From Phalacrocorax aristotelis (taxonomy: Eukaryota > Chordata > Aves > Suliformes > Phalacrocoracidae), in the NCBI RefSeq assembly GCF_949628215.1, contig NC_134277.1:125475963-125539962 (forward strand): a DNA stretch of 64,000 nucleotides. The letters are read 5' to 3'. Shown here in pieces: positions 52,101 through 62,748 of this stretch (within the stretch, counting starts at the first letter, position 1; each line of letters starts with the position of its first letter). A model generated the notes under the pieces. The model did no database searches. It was not told the origin of the DNA and saw only the letters and a list, made by a program, of their open reading frames with translations. Position numbers and translations under genes: made by a program.

Positions 52101-55100
52101 TCTGGAAGATTTTCCAACAAACACTCCTAAGCTGCATTTTGTAATGAAGCATATATGCAGTAAGCATAAACTGGGATTGGTAACATATAAATAATACTCA
52201 CCACTTTTGCATCTAGAGCAACCTGAGCAAAGCCTTTCCGATTTCCCCACATGAGTTGATAACTTTCATTGCTGAATAGTGCTTCTCTAACTCCACCTGG
52301 TGAGATGGACACCAAATGTCCGTTCTTCAGTGCAACGAGACACTCCTCCCTTGTGCCTGGCATAATACCCGTCACTTCCAATAACAATTTAAGTCCTGCA
52401 ATAAATAAGTAGTAAATACTTATTATTGTAACAATATATTAAAAATACTGCTTGCACGTAGGAACAAGATTACAGCTAAATGAAAATCTAATAGACTGGG
52501 GAGACCAGAATTCCACGCAAGTACTCAAGATGTGGGCATCATATGCATTTTTGAGTACCTAATAGTATTTTCTGTTTCTTCTTTTCTCATGATAAGCCTA
52601 AAATTCTGTCTTTTGGCGATTGCTGAGGCTTAAGCTGACATATTCCTAAAGTCATCTTGAAAATTTAAAGCCTAATTACATGTCTATGTGTTTAGACTTG
52701 TTTTTCTTTCCCTCTGCACTGCATTTTAACTAATACTGGGTTTCATCCGCCATTTAATCAGCCAGTGGTTCAGTATTGGTAGATAACTGTACTCTCTGTG
52801 TTGGCTTTTACTGCCTTGAAAAAAAAAAAAAACCAGCCAGTTTAAAGCTTTGTCACCTCACTACTGATCTAGATTATGATTATGTCGAACAATATAGGTG
52901 CCAGCACTGATCATCATTGGTATACCTGGTGAATTCTGCTCCTTTGTGAAAATGAGCTATTTATTCCTACACTTTATTTCCTACCTTTTAACCAGTTATT
53001 CATTCACAAGAAGGCTTCTCCTATAACAGTAATTAATCCAACAGACTGAGGTTCAGCATATGCTCAGGAGCATTCTTTAACGAACCAATCTGTGAAGTGC
53101 AACATTTCTCTGCAAAAAGCAGGTAAGTATGGTAGAACAAGAGAAGGTTAGAGAGAAGTTTCACTCAGAATATTACTTTCAGCCACATTTTCTACTAATG
53201 CAGCAAACGGGAAGGCCTAATCTCCATTATTTGTGGTCTGTTTTACCAGACACCTTTTTGGTAGCCTTTTTATAGTTTGACACCATATTTGCCACTTCCC
53301 TTCCTCTAGCGTGAACATAATTCAAGCAGTACGTTTTGTACCCATCATAGTCCAGAAATTGCAACGCTGAGAGTGTTGCTTGGTCCTGACAGTAGTTTAC
53401 TACACATTTGTAATAATAATCTGTGCTACGGACACTTCAGTTTGAAGCAGTACCCTCTCATTTATCCCTTAAAAAAAGAAGTCTCCTTTGCGACATTCTG
53501 CTAATCTATATCGTCCTTTAGCGGTCCTCTTTAGAGCAAGTCACCTCTTGATGACTTCGTGCTTCTGATGTGTTTAGTACTACACAGCATTTACTAAGTA
53601 TGCGTTTAGCAAATTCTTCCTCACCATCTTTTTAGGGATGCCTTAATATGTTCTTGCATCAAACTTGCTTGAGTTGATGCTCTTTGTTTTCAGTGTTTGA
53701 ATACATTTTCCTTTTCTGAAGAACATCCTTCTTTTAAATAGCTTCCTTTACTCTTTAGTATTATAATAATTTTAATACAAGTAGCATAAAGGTGCCTTTA
53801 AATAATATCCCTGCTATTCCTTCTGGATGCTGCTTCTTTATGCCTTGTTTTTTCTAAAAGAGGTTCCCTTTTCTGTATCTTCTTTTCACAGTGGAATTAT
53901 TTATTCCTCTCTCAGTCTGCAATGTGTTGACTGCATTGTGATGGTCAGTATTACAGAGCTGTCTTCAAGAGTAAAATCTTCAAACAAGTGTTGTGCCCTA
54001 CTCCAGGCTTTGATCAGAAGATAGATTTGATGTCATACCCCAATGCAATGGCTACTCAGTGTAGAGGGCAAGTAGGTAATTGATATCCTACCATTTACTG
54101 GGCTCTTCTGAACTCACAGCCCATTGCTGACCAGCCAGCTTTGGGTCAATAATATAGTCCTATCCTACACTTTCTACTGAGGCATGATGCTTCATCCCAA
54201 TGGGATTATATAATGTCTTTTTGTTGGCTTTGGAGGGTCTAGCAGTGGTTTTATAACCTTTCACTTAAAACACAGGGTATTCTAAGCTGTTTGCCCTTTT
54301 CTGCATCTATCAGCTTTTAGTTTGAAAGTCTAAAAGCAGCCTTTTAGTTTAAAAGCTCTCTTACAATGTAACAAATGTAAATTTCACCAAAACCACCAAC
54401 AGGTTGAGTGAATCCAGGATGCTTAAATACAAGAGAACATGTTCTTACCTGGTAAACGAAAGACAAAATGATCAGCTACTGACAGACAAAGTCTTTTCTT
54501 CCAGAGAAACAGCCTAGACAAAAAGTAAAGGTAGTCGACAGGAATAGCTCCATGGTAATACACAAGAATGCCCGGTCCTTCTGGTAGGTTTTCGACGCCA
54601 TGAAGCTCATAACCTATTTGGGATGGAAAGCAATACATTGACAACAATAGCTGTAAATCATCTGGCAACTGAAAGAAAACTGTTTATCCTTTGTTAAATG
54701 ATTTTCAGACAGTTGTGAAAGCCTCTGCAGTAGCTTTTAAAAGAATTAAGTTCTGGATGGAACTTTTGGTCAACAGCAAAGAGAAAGCCCCTCAAACACC
54801 ACAGGTTATTGGTGGACTAATTTGTTGGCCAGTTTAATTACTAGATCAGACCTGAACCTGACATTTTCCCCAGTGGGGGGACTAAATTATTTTCCATTAG
54901 GAACTTTTCCCAGTCCAAAATATAACAAGAAAAAAGAAAATTGCTATACTGGTGTGAAACTACTTCATCGGCAGAATTGGAAGCAACCAACCAGTCAGGA
55001 TGCTTTCCTGAAATATGGAAGCATGAATCTTCATTCTGTGTCAGGCAGAATGAACAGGTTTGGATTTTACATAATAAAAAGTTTCTCTGGCTGAGATGTT

Positions 55101-56521
55101 TAAGACCAAACCAGAATCCATAAGAATCCCAGAGAGGTTCTCTCCACTAGAGTTAAATGTATTCACGTCCCAGTGGAAGTGAATTTCCTCACAGATATGG
55201 ACTTCTGTAAATCCCTCTCCTGGCTCTTCCTACATTTGATTTAGGTTTTAGGTGGAACCAGAGTAGGAGGCTAATGTGTACAAAGGCCTGAGAAAGCCAC
55301 ACCTTCTGCCACCTAAGAGCTCTATTCCACTTTGTCTGCCTTCATCTCCATCCCTGCTACAGCACCTGTCATGAGCCATTTAGGGAAGAGGATAGGGATG
55401 GAGCAGGCAGAGTCCTAGGAAGAGGTGGAGAAAGTTTTGTACTGCAAGATGTTCAAAGATTAAAGAAAAAAAAGCTGTGAGGAAGGATAGCAACATAGAT
55501 AACAACTTGTTATTATTCATCCTTAGGGCAGCAAAGATAAGTCTTGCTGATAGCCTTAAACTACAACTGTGGAAAGAACAAATGCCTAGCATGCTGCTGA
55601 GGATTTTCCTAGGGAGCAGGGTGTGTTGAAAGTATCTGAAGGTTGAGCATAATGAAACTGAAAAATCAGGTTACTTTTAAATTCTGCCACAATACAAACT
55701 TATATGTGGTATCTAATTATTTCTTTATCCATACAGCTCTTCAAATTATTTTCAACTCTCGTAACACCAAGTAGTTTTCGCCAACTAAAAATACACTAAT
55801 TACATTTCCAACTAGATGTTGTCTTTTGATCATTTATTAAGCGGGTTTTAAATGGCTACTAAGGTAAAAAATAAATCACACATCTGCATTGCAGTTACAT
55901 TATTAGAACTAACAGGAACACTGCACTTCACTCTGATACCATATACAGAGAACTGTACCTGCCTATCCACTTAAGAGAAATTCACCCTATATAAACTAAT
56001 GTCTCCCTTTCATTCTGCTTATTCTATATTGCAATCAGTCTTCGAGGCAGAAGCTTTTGGCTTAGATGCCATGCAAAGTATAATAAATGTTGTTTCGTTG
56101 CATCGTTTTGGAAGAAATACAAAAAATTTAAAACCTATGTATATTTACTATTTATTGTAATTCAAAGCTTCAGACAAGTCATGTCATACTTACCATGCCA
56201 TATTCTTGCATATATATCCCAAAAGCTTGCTATAGTTTTCCTTGCACTATCCCAAACATCACTTAAGGGATCTGCTTTTACCTCACTGTTCCTCCGATAT
56301 ATTAAAAGCAAAATATTGCTAAGGTAAATGAAAAAGAGGATTGTTATAGGAACTATAAATAGAACAAATATTGCACTCATTGTCAGTGAGACGATGACCA
56401 CATGAAAAAGGTATTTCTTCAGGTACTCCACAACAATCCATTCTTCCAGTACGTAGGTAAGGCAGCTTAGGTTGGTCATTGGTATCTGTCCTGAAGTGCA
56501 GGATTCTTTTCTACCTATCAT
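40020..56521 (-). CDS. TMEM68-like: TMEM68/DIESL-like ER membrane acyltransferase, copy B (6 coding exons, 330 aa)
   Basis: The joined CDS on the minus strand is 56521-56194, 54613-54449, 52395-52202, 43243-43183, 42786-42647 and 40124-40020. It is 993 nt, and the exon lengths and phases are identical to copy A. The role inferred from the family is ER triacylglycerol synthesis by acyl transfer to diacylglycerol. The catalytic box HGAIPVD is at 130-136 (His130, Asp136), followed by VADHFVFRLPG and SPGGVREA at 196-203. The hydrophobic N-terminal region at about residues 38-76 is strongly diverged from copy A (about 45% identity over exon 1), and the N-terminal glycosylation sequon is lost (GRKESC). 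It ends RKSD, a dilysine-type ER-retrieval signal. The frame is intact and about 59% identical to copy A by hand count. The start ATG lies 3 nt after the acceptor ATGCAG. An in-frame upstream extension (poly-Phe) is intron sequence. Confidence 0.93.
40125..42646 (-). other. copy B intron 5
   Basis: A 2.5-kb intron containing the CR1 at 40354-41160. Simple T/G-rich sequence lies at about 41525-41575 and short A-rich stretches near 41890-41915; otherwise it is unremarkable. Confidence 0.85.
40354..41160 (-). repeat. CR1 LINE, 5'-truncated
   Basis: The plus strand begins CATAGAATCATAGAATG, the CR1 3' terminus in reverse. The minus-strand translation contains VLVWPHLECCVQVWAPQY, VTGLKEKPYEEQLKSLGVFS and VVEHWNRLPRDLM, the ORF2 C-terminus, with frame changes. 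The right side, about 40960-41160, continues the CR1 ORF2 sequence. It is in the same sense as copy B and lies about 230 bp from exon 6. Confidence 0.92.
42647..42786 (-). CDS. TMEM68-like: copy B coding exon 5 (residues 250-296)
   Basis: Acceptor TATTTCAG and donor GTAAGT. It encodes LPFTPPYGGLPVKFRTYIGE and PIPYDPNITTEELVEK. It is only 396 bp from exon 4. Confidence 0.94.
43183..43243 (-). CDS. TMEM68-like: copy B coding exon 4 (residues 230-250)
   Basis: A 61-nt exon encoding PIIPMYTQNVREGYRMFKER, with acceptor TCCCTAG and donor GTAAGA. It has the same length and phase as in copy A. It is separated from exon 3 by a 9-kb intron that has been enlarged by a provirus. Confidence 0.93.
44185..44910 (-). 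pseudogene. ERV integrase remnant
   Basis: The zinc-binding end (VIHECDTCAAIK, about 44855-44815) leads into the core frame 44825-44430, with SDNGTHF and IPYHAAASGKTERYN (the Asp and Glu of the DDE triad region). A C-terminal frame to about 44185 follows (WDVCLTKAAWLVN). It is interrupted by stops between frames and is not functional. Confidence 0.88.
45245..45970 (-). pseudogene. ERV pol remnant: RT connection and RNase H
   Basis: At 45970-45905 the minus strand encodes the FKWGPEQQQAFEQIK connection motif. The minus-strand frame 45672-45256 contains the RNase H start YALFTDGSCR with its first catalytic Asp. Stops and frame changes make it non-functional. The catalytic RT domains that normally precede it are absent. 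Confidence 0.85.
45980..46466 (-). pseudogene. ERV gag-like remnant
   Basis: The minus-strand translation at about 46466-46128 has IHKKKYTRKSAHLVRDENE followed by an acidic run (PSQEEEEEAEP), typical of the N-terminal gag region of this ERV type. It continues, with frame breaks, to a LGSLS-like segment near 45990. It then changes abruptly into RT-connection sequence, so the rest of gag is deleted. Confidence 0.65.
46932..46949 (-). other. ERV primer-binding site (lysine tRNA type)
   Basis: TGGCACCCAATGTGGAGC on the minus strand matches the 18-nt complement of the tRNA-Lys(1,2) 3' end at 15 of 18 positions. It lies about 10 nt after the LTR end. Confidence 0.75.
46960..47501 (-). repeat. ERV 5' long terminal repeat
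   Basis: On the minus strand it starts TGTCCTGGGTTTGGCTGGGA at 47501. It contains a TATA-like GTATACAAACTGGGGGGAG near 47250-47232 and a TGATGTCA element just upstream. It ends ...GGTTAAACCACAACGG just before the primer-binding site. I recognise it as a bird LTR type. The inner boundary is good to a few bases only. Confidence 0.85.
48621..48730 (-). repeat. short CR1 3' end fragment
   Basis: The plus strand AAAATCAGAGAATTACAGACAG...GAGGTTGGAAGGGACCTCTGG is a typical reversed CR1 terminus. Only about 100 bp are recognisable. Confidence 0.75.
52202..52395 (-). CDS. TMEM68-like: copy B coding exon 3 (residues 165-229, PGGVREA motif)
   Basis: Acceptor TATTGCAG and donor GTGAGT. It encodes SISPGGVREALFSNE and WGNRKGFAQVALDAKV. 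It is 42/64 identical to copy A by hand. Confidence 0.95.
52396..54448 (-). other. copy B intron 2
   Basis: A 2.05-kb intron in which no repeat family or extra exon is recognised. Confidence 0.85.
54449..54613 (-). CDS. TMEM68-like: copy B coding exon 2 (residues 110-165, catalytic box)
   Basis: Acceptor CAAATAG and donor GTAAGA. It encodes YELHGVENLPEGPG, the box HGAIPVD (His130, Asp136) and VADHFVFRLPG. It is 39/55 identical to copy A by hand. Confidence 0.95.
54614..56193 (-). other. copy B intron 1 (between coding exons 1 and 2)
   Basis: A 1.6-kb intron in which nothing else is recognised. Confidence 0.85.
56194..56521 (-). CDS. TMEM68-like: copy B coding exon 1 (residues 1-110, membrane region)
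   Basis: Begins MIGRKESC. The exon starts at 56524 (GAC then ATG) after a long pyrimidine tract and ATGCAG. It ends ...RIWHG with donor GTAAGT. The hydrophobic stretch is more Ile/Phe-rich than in copy A, and the WDGA block is changed to WDSA. Confidence 0.94.
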
Positions 56522-57481
56522 GTCCTGCATGAAGAGAAAAAAAAAAAAAAAAAACACAAAAAAAACCCAGCTCTAATTCCTCTAATCATGGAAGCTTCTC
56601 AATTTAGGAAAAAAGCTTTCTGTAGATACACCTGATGCATATTTTGATATAGCACAAACTCAAACATTTTGTCTCCCTCTGTCATGCTAAGATAGCTGCT
56701 GGCAACTGCCAACCACTACTGCCTCTAAAGGGTGATGAGATTCTCCTATGTTTTTATGGTTCTTTTTTATACAGCCAGATAATAGGGACTGAAAGGACTG
56801 GAGGCCAAGGAGGCCTCGGGATCCGTGCAACATAGACCACATTCACTGTCAAAACTATTTAGCAGATTATTTCTCTGTACAAGTACAGCTTACTTTATAG
56901 CCGCTCAAAAGAGAGCAAGTGATAAGTGTTTTCAGCAGCGTTAGCCAAGAACACTTCTACCAGAGGTCTGGGCTCTCCTGATTCTATGGAGAGAGTCCAG
57001 CCTGGGCTTCTGGTCCCTCTCAGTTTGGCGGCAGCTGGCAGCAAGGGGAACAAACAGTGGAGTGAGCAGCTGAGCTAGATGAAGAGCCGGTAGGCAAACC
57101 TGAGCATCCGTGGCTCCTTCCCAAGGGCTGGAGGTGCCTGGGACAGCATTTGGTACTGCTGGAAGCACTGGGGAAAGCAGCTCTTTGCCCTCATCCACAC
57201 AACCATGTCAACACACCGTCTTTCAGATTTTCCCACCCTGGCAAAGGCCAAGTGGGCTCCATGGCCCTAGTGATATGCTTGCCACATGCAGCTCCTACTT
57301 AGTCTATTCCTACAGCTGACCTGGCCTGCCTGACAGCAGGTAGAGATTTCTCTGGAATGCAAGAGCACTCCAGCATCACTGGATGATTTGAGCATTAGCC
57401 AGAGATTTAAGCGTTGCAATCAGGTTAAGTAATCCATAACTCAATACAGCTTTTATTTTCCTCAATCATGTTACTACTTGT

Positions 57482-58060
57482 TTAACGACTGAATTTTTCT
57501 GCTCCAACAGCAGAACATGTACCTACAAGAAACAAATCATAATTGCCACAGTCAGTGCCAAGATCATAAAGTACAGCAAGTCCAGACTTTTCTGACTTTG
57601 TCTTCAGCTGCGTACTTACATGAGCAAACCTGTTATACGCTACCCACTCCACTTCTGTTTTTCTTCTTTGAAGCCCTGGATAGAATACAGGGGTGGACTG
57701 GTGTGAAGCACAGCTCCATTCAGAGTTATGGATGACAAGGAGTACAGCAAAAGCAAAGAGCAGCCACATGAATAAGCAGGAGACTCTAACATGCAGTAAG
57801 GCAAGCAAGCCCCATGGCAAGCCCTGCTGATGAGTAGTTGTAACAGCTATAAATTTGGTCTCACACACTCCAATCAAATCTGTCCTTATCTCAAACCCTT
57901 GGAGCCGCATGTTGGGCACCAAAAAGGACTGTTGTAGTTTAACCCCAGTAGGCAGCCGCTCGCTCCCTCCCCTCTGCAGTGGGATGGGGGAGAGAATCAG
58001 AAGGGTAAAAGTGCAAAAACTCACAGTTTAAGATAGAGACGGTTTAATAGGTAGAGCACA
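57482..58060 (-). mobile_element. second ERV fragment: LTR 3' end, primer-binding site and leader
   Basis: On the minus strand, about 58060-57930 resembles the end of the first LTR (agagaatcagaa.., cagtttaa, GGTTTAAAC-like). It is followed by a primer-binding site at 57921-57904 and leader sequence similar to that of the first provirus. A frame running across the junction (58024-57482) has a hydrophobic FAFAVLLV stretch but no recognised domain. Only this piece remains. It is related to, but clearly diverged from, the 47-kb provirus, and has the same sense as copy B. Confidence 0.7.
57904..57921 (-). other. primer-binding site of second ERV fragment
   Basis: TGGTGCCCAACATGCGGC on the minus strand matches the tRNA-Lys(1,2) complement at 15 of 18 positions. 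The mismatches differ from those in the first provirus. Confidence 0.65.
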
Positions 58061-58947
58061 AGCTGGATAGGAGCTCAAAGTAATCAAGCATTGTATTAAT
58101 TGTATTAAATGATGTTCAGCATGGCACAAATGAACAAAACCAAAGTGGCAAAGAACAAGATGAAAATTAGTAAGGAATTCTTTATATCCTGGTGACTGAT
58201 GCCTGACTAATATATAGGAAGATCTAGAAGTTCTCACTGAAAAGAGATTTTACCAATAACATGAAAGAAATAAAATTGAATAGTCTGCATGATTTGGATA
58301 TTAAAATCTCTGCTTAGAACGCATTTAGGAAGGATAAAGCTGACGGTGTGGTGATACTCTAGAATAAGAAGTATTATTTAAAGTTGCTGGTAAGAGCAAG
58401 GTCTACAAATCCTCATTGCCTACGAAGCATGCTGTGCTGACAGAGCCCAGGAGAAGGCCATGTTAAGGGCTTGCCTCAGGCTACTGAATCAGAAACACCG
58501 AGCAGTACTTAGAATAACTCGTTCAGGCTGCAACATATGCTGAAAGTGGGGAGTGGATTTTGAATTGTTATGGGACCTTCAGACTGGGAATACAGACTAC
58601 TACAGCCAGTAGCAAAACTGGCTTAAAATTGCAGATGAAGTGTCCATGCTGATAGTAAATGTACCAGTAATAACCCTTATGTGACATGGGGATTAATTTG
58701 GATATACTGGTTACTGACTGGAACCTGGTGACAAAAAGATTGTATAACATACCAACATCTTAAGATTAACATGCCCAGGTAACTTCTTGTACCTAACATT
58801 CTTTAAAACAACACCTGAAATTCCCTCTGGCCTCCTCATTTCATTTTTAGTAACTCTTGAAAGTCTAGGGAAAATCCAGAGGACTTGAAGAAATTTAAGA
58901 TTATTCCAAAGTCCCCAAAAGTAACTACAGACTCAGCAGCCAGATAA

Positions 58948-59730
58948 ATCATAGAATCATAGCATGGTTTGGGTTGGAAGGGACTTTGAACTTCACCTAG
59001 TTCCAACCCCCTCTGCCATAGGCAGGAATACCTTCAACTAGACCAGGGTGCTCAAAGCTCCATCTAACCTGGCCTTGAACACTTCCATGGAGGGGACATC
59101 CACAACTTCTCTGGACAACCTGTTCCAGTGTCTCACCACCCTCACAGTAAAGAATTTCTTCCTAATATCTAATCTAAATCTACCCTCTTTCAGTTTAAAA
59201 CCATTACCCCTCATCCTATCACTACACTCTCTGATAAAGAGTTCCTCCCCATCTTTCCTGTAGGCCCCCTTTAAGTACTGGAAGGCTGCTATAAAGGTCT
59301 CCCCAGAGCCTTCTCTTCTCCAGGCTGAACAACACCAAGTCTCTCAGCCTGTCCTCCTGCAGGAGGTGCTCCAGCCCCCTGATCGTCTTCATGGCCCTTC
59401 TCTGGACCCGCTCAAGCAGGTCCATGTCTTTCTTATGCTGGGGCCTCAGGACCTGAACATAACACTCCAGGTGAGGTCTCATCAGAACAGAGTAGAGGGG
59501 TAGAATCACCTCCCTCTACCGGCTGGCTACACTTCTTTTGATGCAGCCCAGGATATGGTTGGCTTTCTGGGCTGTGAGTGCACATTGCCGGCTCATATTC
59601 AGTTTTTCATCCATCAGTAACCCCAAGTGCTTCTCCGCAGGGCTGCTCTCAATCCACTCATCACCCAGCCTATATCCATGTTTGGGATTGTCCCGACCCA
59701 GGTGCAGGCCTTGTTGAACTTCATAGGTAA
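58948..59730 (-). repeat. CR1 LINE, 5'-truncated
   Basis: The plus strand starts ATCATAGAATCATAGCATGG then TTTGGGTTGGAAGGGACTTT, a reversed CR1 3' terminus. Minus-strand frames contain [23 protein letters not shown] and [20 protein letters not shown], parts of the CR1 ORF2 C-terminus, with a break near 59515. Confidence 0.94.
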
Positions 59731-62689
59731 GATTACTGAAACAATGGTATTTGATAAAGGTAATTGATGCCACTCATAATTTTGTAAACAAATGCATCTC
59801 CATTCTTTGAGGAAATTAGGGGTTTAATAGCTTGTGCAGGTGTCATGCACATAGTTTTACTAGGGACTTGTTAAAGAGTCACTTGAAGCCACACGTGAGC
59901 TGCTACTTGGAAATTGTCCTTCCACCAGCCACTCACTGTAAGTTCTCACCACCAGCCTGGTCTCCAACAGGATCAGATGGCTCCCTGCTAACACGATGAC
60001 TGTGAAAATGCTGGCACAAGCAAAACCACTCTGGGGAACAGCCCAAACTTAAGTTGGCCTACAGGGATTAACAATGCCACTTGACATTTTGATTAAAAAA
60101 TAAAGCTCTTTATAATAGAACACAAATTACATGAATGATGTCATCAACTGACATGACAAGAAAGTATCAGTAGTGGAACCCCCATCAAATACGAATTGAG
60201 TCTATGTCCTACATTACTGAGCATTTTCAGAATTTTCTCCTAATATTAATTGTTAATTGATCAATGTAAACAGTGCAACATCCCACTGATTCCTCTTCTT
60301 CCATCCCGGTTTTTATGTAACAGAAAATTTGCTCGCTGGAATACCACTACATTTAACCTTTTTTGCTCACAGACTACAGTATAAATGAACATAGTAACTT
60401 ACTCATTTCTGATTTTAAGTTCAGTGTAGACACTAAAAAAAAGCTTTAGAAAGAAATTAAAGTACTTAAATGTCCGAAAGTATTTTTTTAAAAAACCTAC
60501 AGAAGAGGTATTAACAGTACAGATTTGACTGAGGATATATGAAAGTACTTGGGTACACTGGGAGTGAGTTCACTTTATGCCAGCTAGCTGGGTGGGTGGG
60601 ATACAAGCTAATCCAACATCGTTCCAGCTGAATCCAAGCCAGAGTGGAGAAAAAATAAATGATGCCTGATTGAGAAAAAAATAGAAGCGGCATGGCTTTT
60701 TTCTGGTAGGTAGGGTGCTCAACCAGGTTTCAGTTCCTGCTCCCACCATTCAATTGTACACCACCTCCAACATTTCATAAGGAAAGAATGAACCCTGACC
60801 CTGGTTTTTAGACCATATGATGTGAGTCCAACATGGTAACTGCATCCCTCTGTACTGCCAGTATAATATCAAAGGACTACAACAGGACAGAACTTCTGCT
60901 TTTGCCATGTTCGACTGGCCATCTCTCACCAGCCCCTTGTTGAGACCACAAATGCAATTTTGAAGCATCCTTTCAATCAAACACCATATATAAAATTATT
61001 ACATAACTATTTGAGTGCCTGCTGCAAGGCTATTATTAAAGACCTGCTTGATTATGCACTGGAAGACAATGCAAGAGCATTACGGCAACATGCTTACTCG
61101 TAACTGCTCTGGTTTGCCCCAAGTCTCAAAATTTAAGAGAGAAATTTCTCTTCTGCTTTTATCAAATGTGACTCAAGAGCAGCTCCCATGTTCTTCAATA
61201 CTGAACATCCCACAGGAGGTTAACAAGTGGGCATAGTGTTTTGTGAACAAACATTTTAAAAATCGTCTATATTTTTCACATCTCATCTAGTGATGGACTT
61301 GAAGCGTTACTGTTCTGAGTGATTTCATTATTCTTCTAGAGAACAACATCTGTGTTGACACACGAGATGTTTGTTTGGGCTCCACCTATAAAACATATCG
61401 AATTCCAGAGTAATAGCTGTATCTATAGTGTAAAATTACAGGTGATGTCAGAGGGAGACAGAATTAATGTCTCCTTACCTGAAGAGGAACTCCCCTTCCA
61501 ACAAAAACCTCCTGTACTACAAGTCACTCAGATCCTGAGCTCTTGCTGAAGGATCATTTGCTGATAAGGATAATCTTAACAACACTATGTCACAGGGAAT
61601 GGAAGTGAAACAACAAAGCTCTCACAAGAGGCTGGCATCAAAATTAAAACCTTGTAGTTGGCTTTGAGCCATGACTGAAGAGTAGATAACCTTGGTCTTG
61701 CTGCTCACCGGTTTGTCCATGGCAGTAGGTTTAGCAGAGCATAGTAGGAAGATGAGTGTAAAGTAGCTGGAGACTCTTCTACAGAGAATTTTTTGACACC
61801 TGCTTTCTTGTGGCAGGCTCCTTCCTCCTTTCTCTTCTGTCAAACTCAAACGCTTTGTTTCACAAGGAGAGTGATCTAACAGTTAAAACTCTCATCTTGC
61901 CTTTCAATGTAAATGAAATTCCAATTTTAGGTTTCCCAGATTTTTTTGTGGCAGTTCCACAGAAAATCACCCTTTTGCTGGTCTCACACAATCACCACCC
62001 ACTTTATTTGTCTCCATAAATCCACCATCTTGTACACTGCTACGTTTCTACAGCTTTACCTACATTCACGGATTATCAGCACATCCACCCCAAAACTGAA
62101 AGGCCTATCCCCCTAAAATAGAAACTGTCAGCAATTACAGAGCCCCGTCCCCTACTTTCGGTGGCTGTTCCTGCTCCCGCACACACCGAGGGTTCCTAAC
62201 CCAGAGCATTGTTTCCCATTTACTCCCATCCCGCCTCAGCAAATATGATGAGCTAAATTCCCTCTCGGGTTTGATTCATCACGTGGAAATGAGGAACTAT
62301 TCCCTGGCTGGGCACCAGCGCTCAGCTCCGTTTCCAGAAATGTGGCAGGGAAGAGCTGGTCTATGAGGAGCAGGATCTGCGTTCAGCGGTGGTACCTGTC
62401 GTGCTCAGGTAGAAATAACGTTACAGCAAGTGCCCGACACCTATATTTATCCCCTTTTCTTCACCTGATAAACATCATTAACGTGTTCAAACGTCACTAG
62501 TCTGCGAAAACTCGGGGCCGGGGGGGTGTGTGTCTTCAATTTCTGGAACTAAGGGGCCCCAAGGAGGATCGTTGCTCAAACACAGGAGTACGGCAGCATC
62601 GCTAGACCCTCGCCCAGCGCCGGAACTAGCCTCCGCCAGCCTCACCGCCACCCGCACCCCCACACCGCCTCCCCGCGCCCGCCGCGGCG

Positions 62690-62697
62690 TGACGTCA
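62690..62697. promoter_or_regulatory. palindromic CRE (TGACGTCA)
   Basis: A perfect cAMP-response element inside island B, with a nearby half site (CGTCACGG at about 62705). It lies about 50 bp past the candidate first-exon donor. Confidence 0.6.
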
Positions 62698-62748
62698 CGG
62701 CCGCCGTCACGGCCGCCCTCCGCCCCCCGCGGCCCCGGCCCCGCTCAC

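Larger units (their letters stand above)
43244..52201 (-). other. copy B intron 3 (9 kb, carries a provirus)
   Basis: Contains the deleted ERV at about 44185-47501 and a small CR1 fragment at about 48621-48730. The remaining sequence (43244-44180, 47502-48620 and 48731-52201) is AT-rich unique-looking DNA with no recognised exon. Confidence 0.8.
56525..62748 (-). other. copy B 5' UTR intron (inferred)
   Basis: Runs from the candidate donor in island B to the acceptor before 56524. It contains an ERV fragment (57482-58060) and a CR1 (58948-59730). The stretches 56525-57480, 58061-58947 and 59731-62500 hold no recognised element. Confidence 0.5.

Noticed and set aside
56522-56557. Upstream in-frame ATG with poly-Phe extending copy B
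   Set aside because: It is the intronic pyrimidine tract before the ATGCAG acceptor. Copy A has the same acceptor layout, with the start ATG 3 nt into the exon.
57482-58024. 180-codon minus-strand open frame
   Set aside because: Runs from LTR across the primer-binding site into ERV leader, which is non-coding in retroviruses; treated as part of the ERV fragment.
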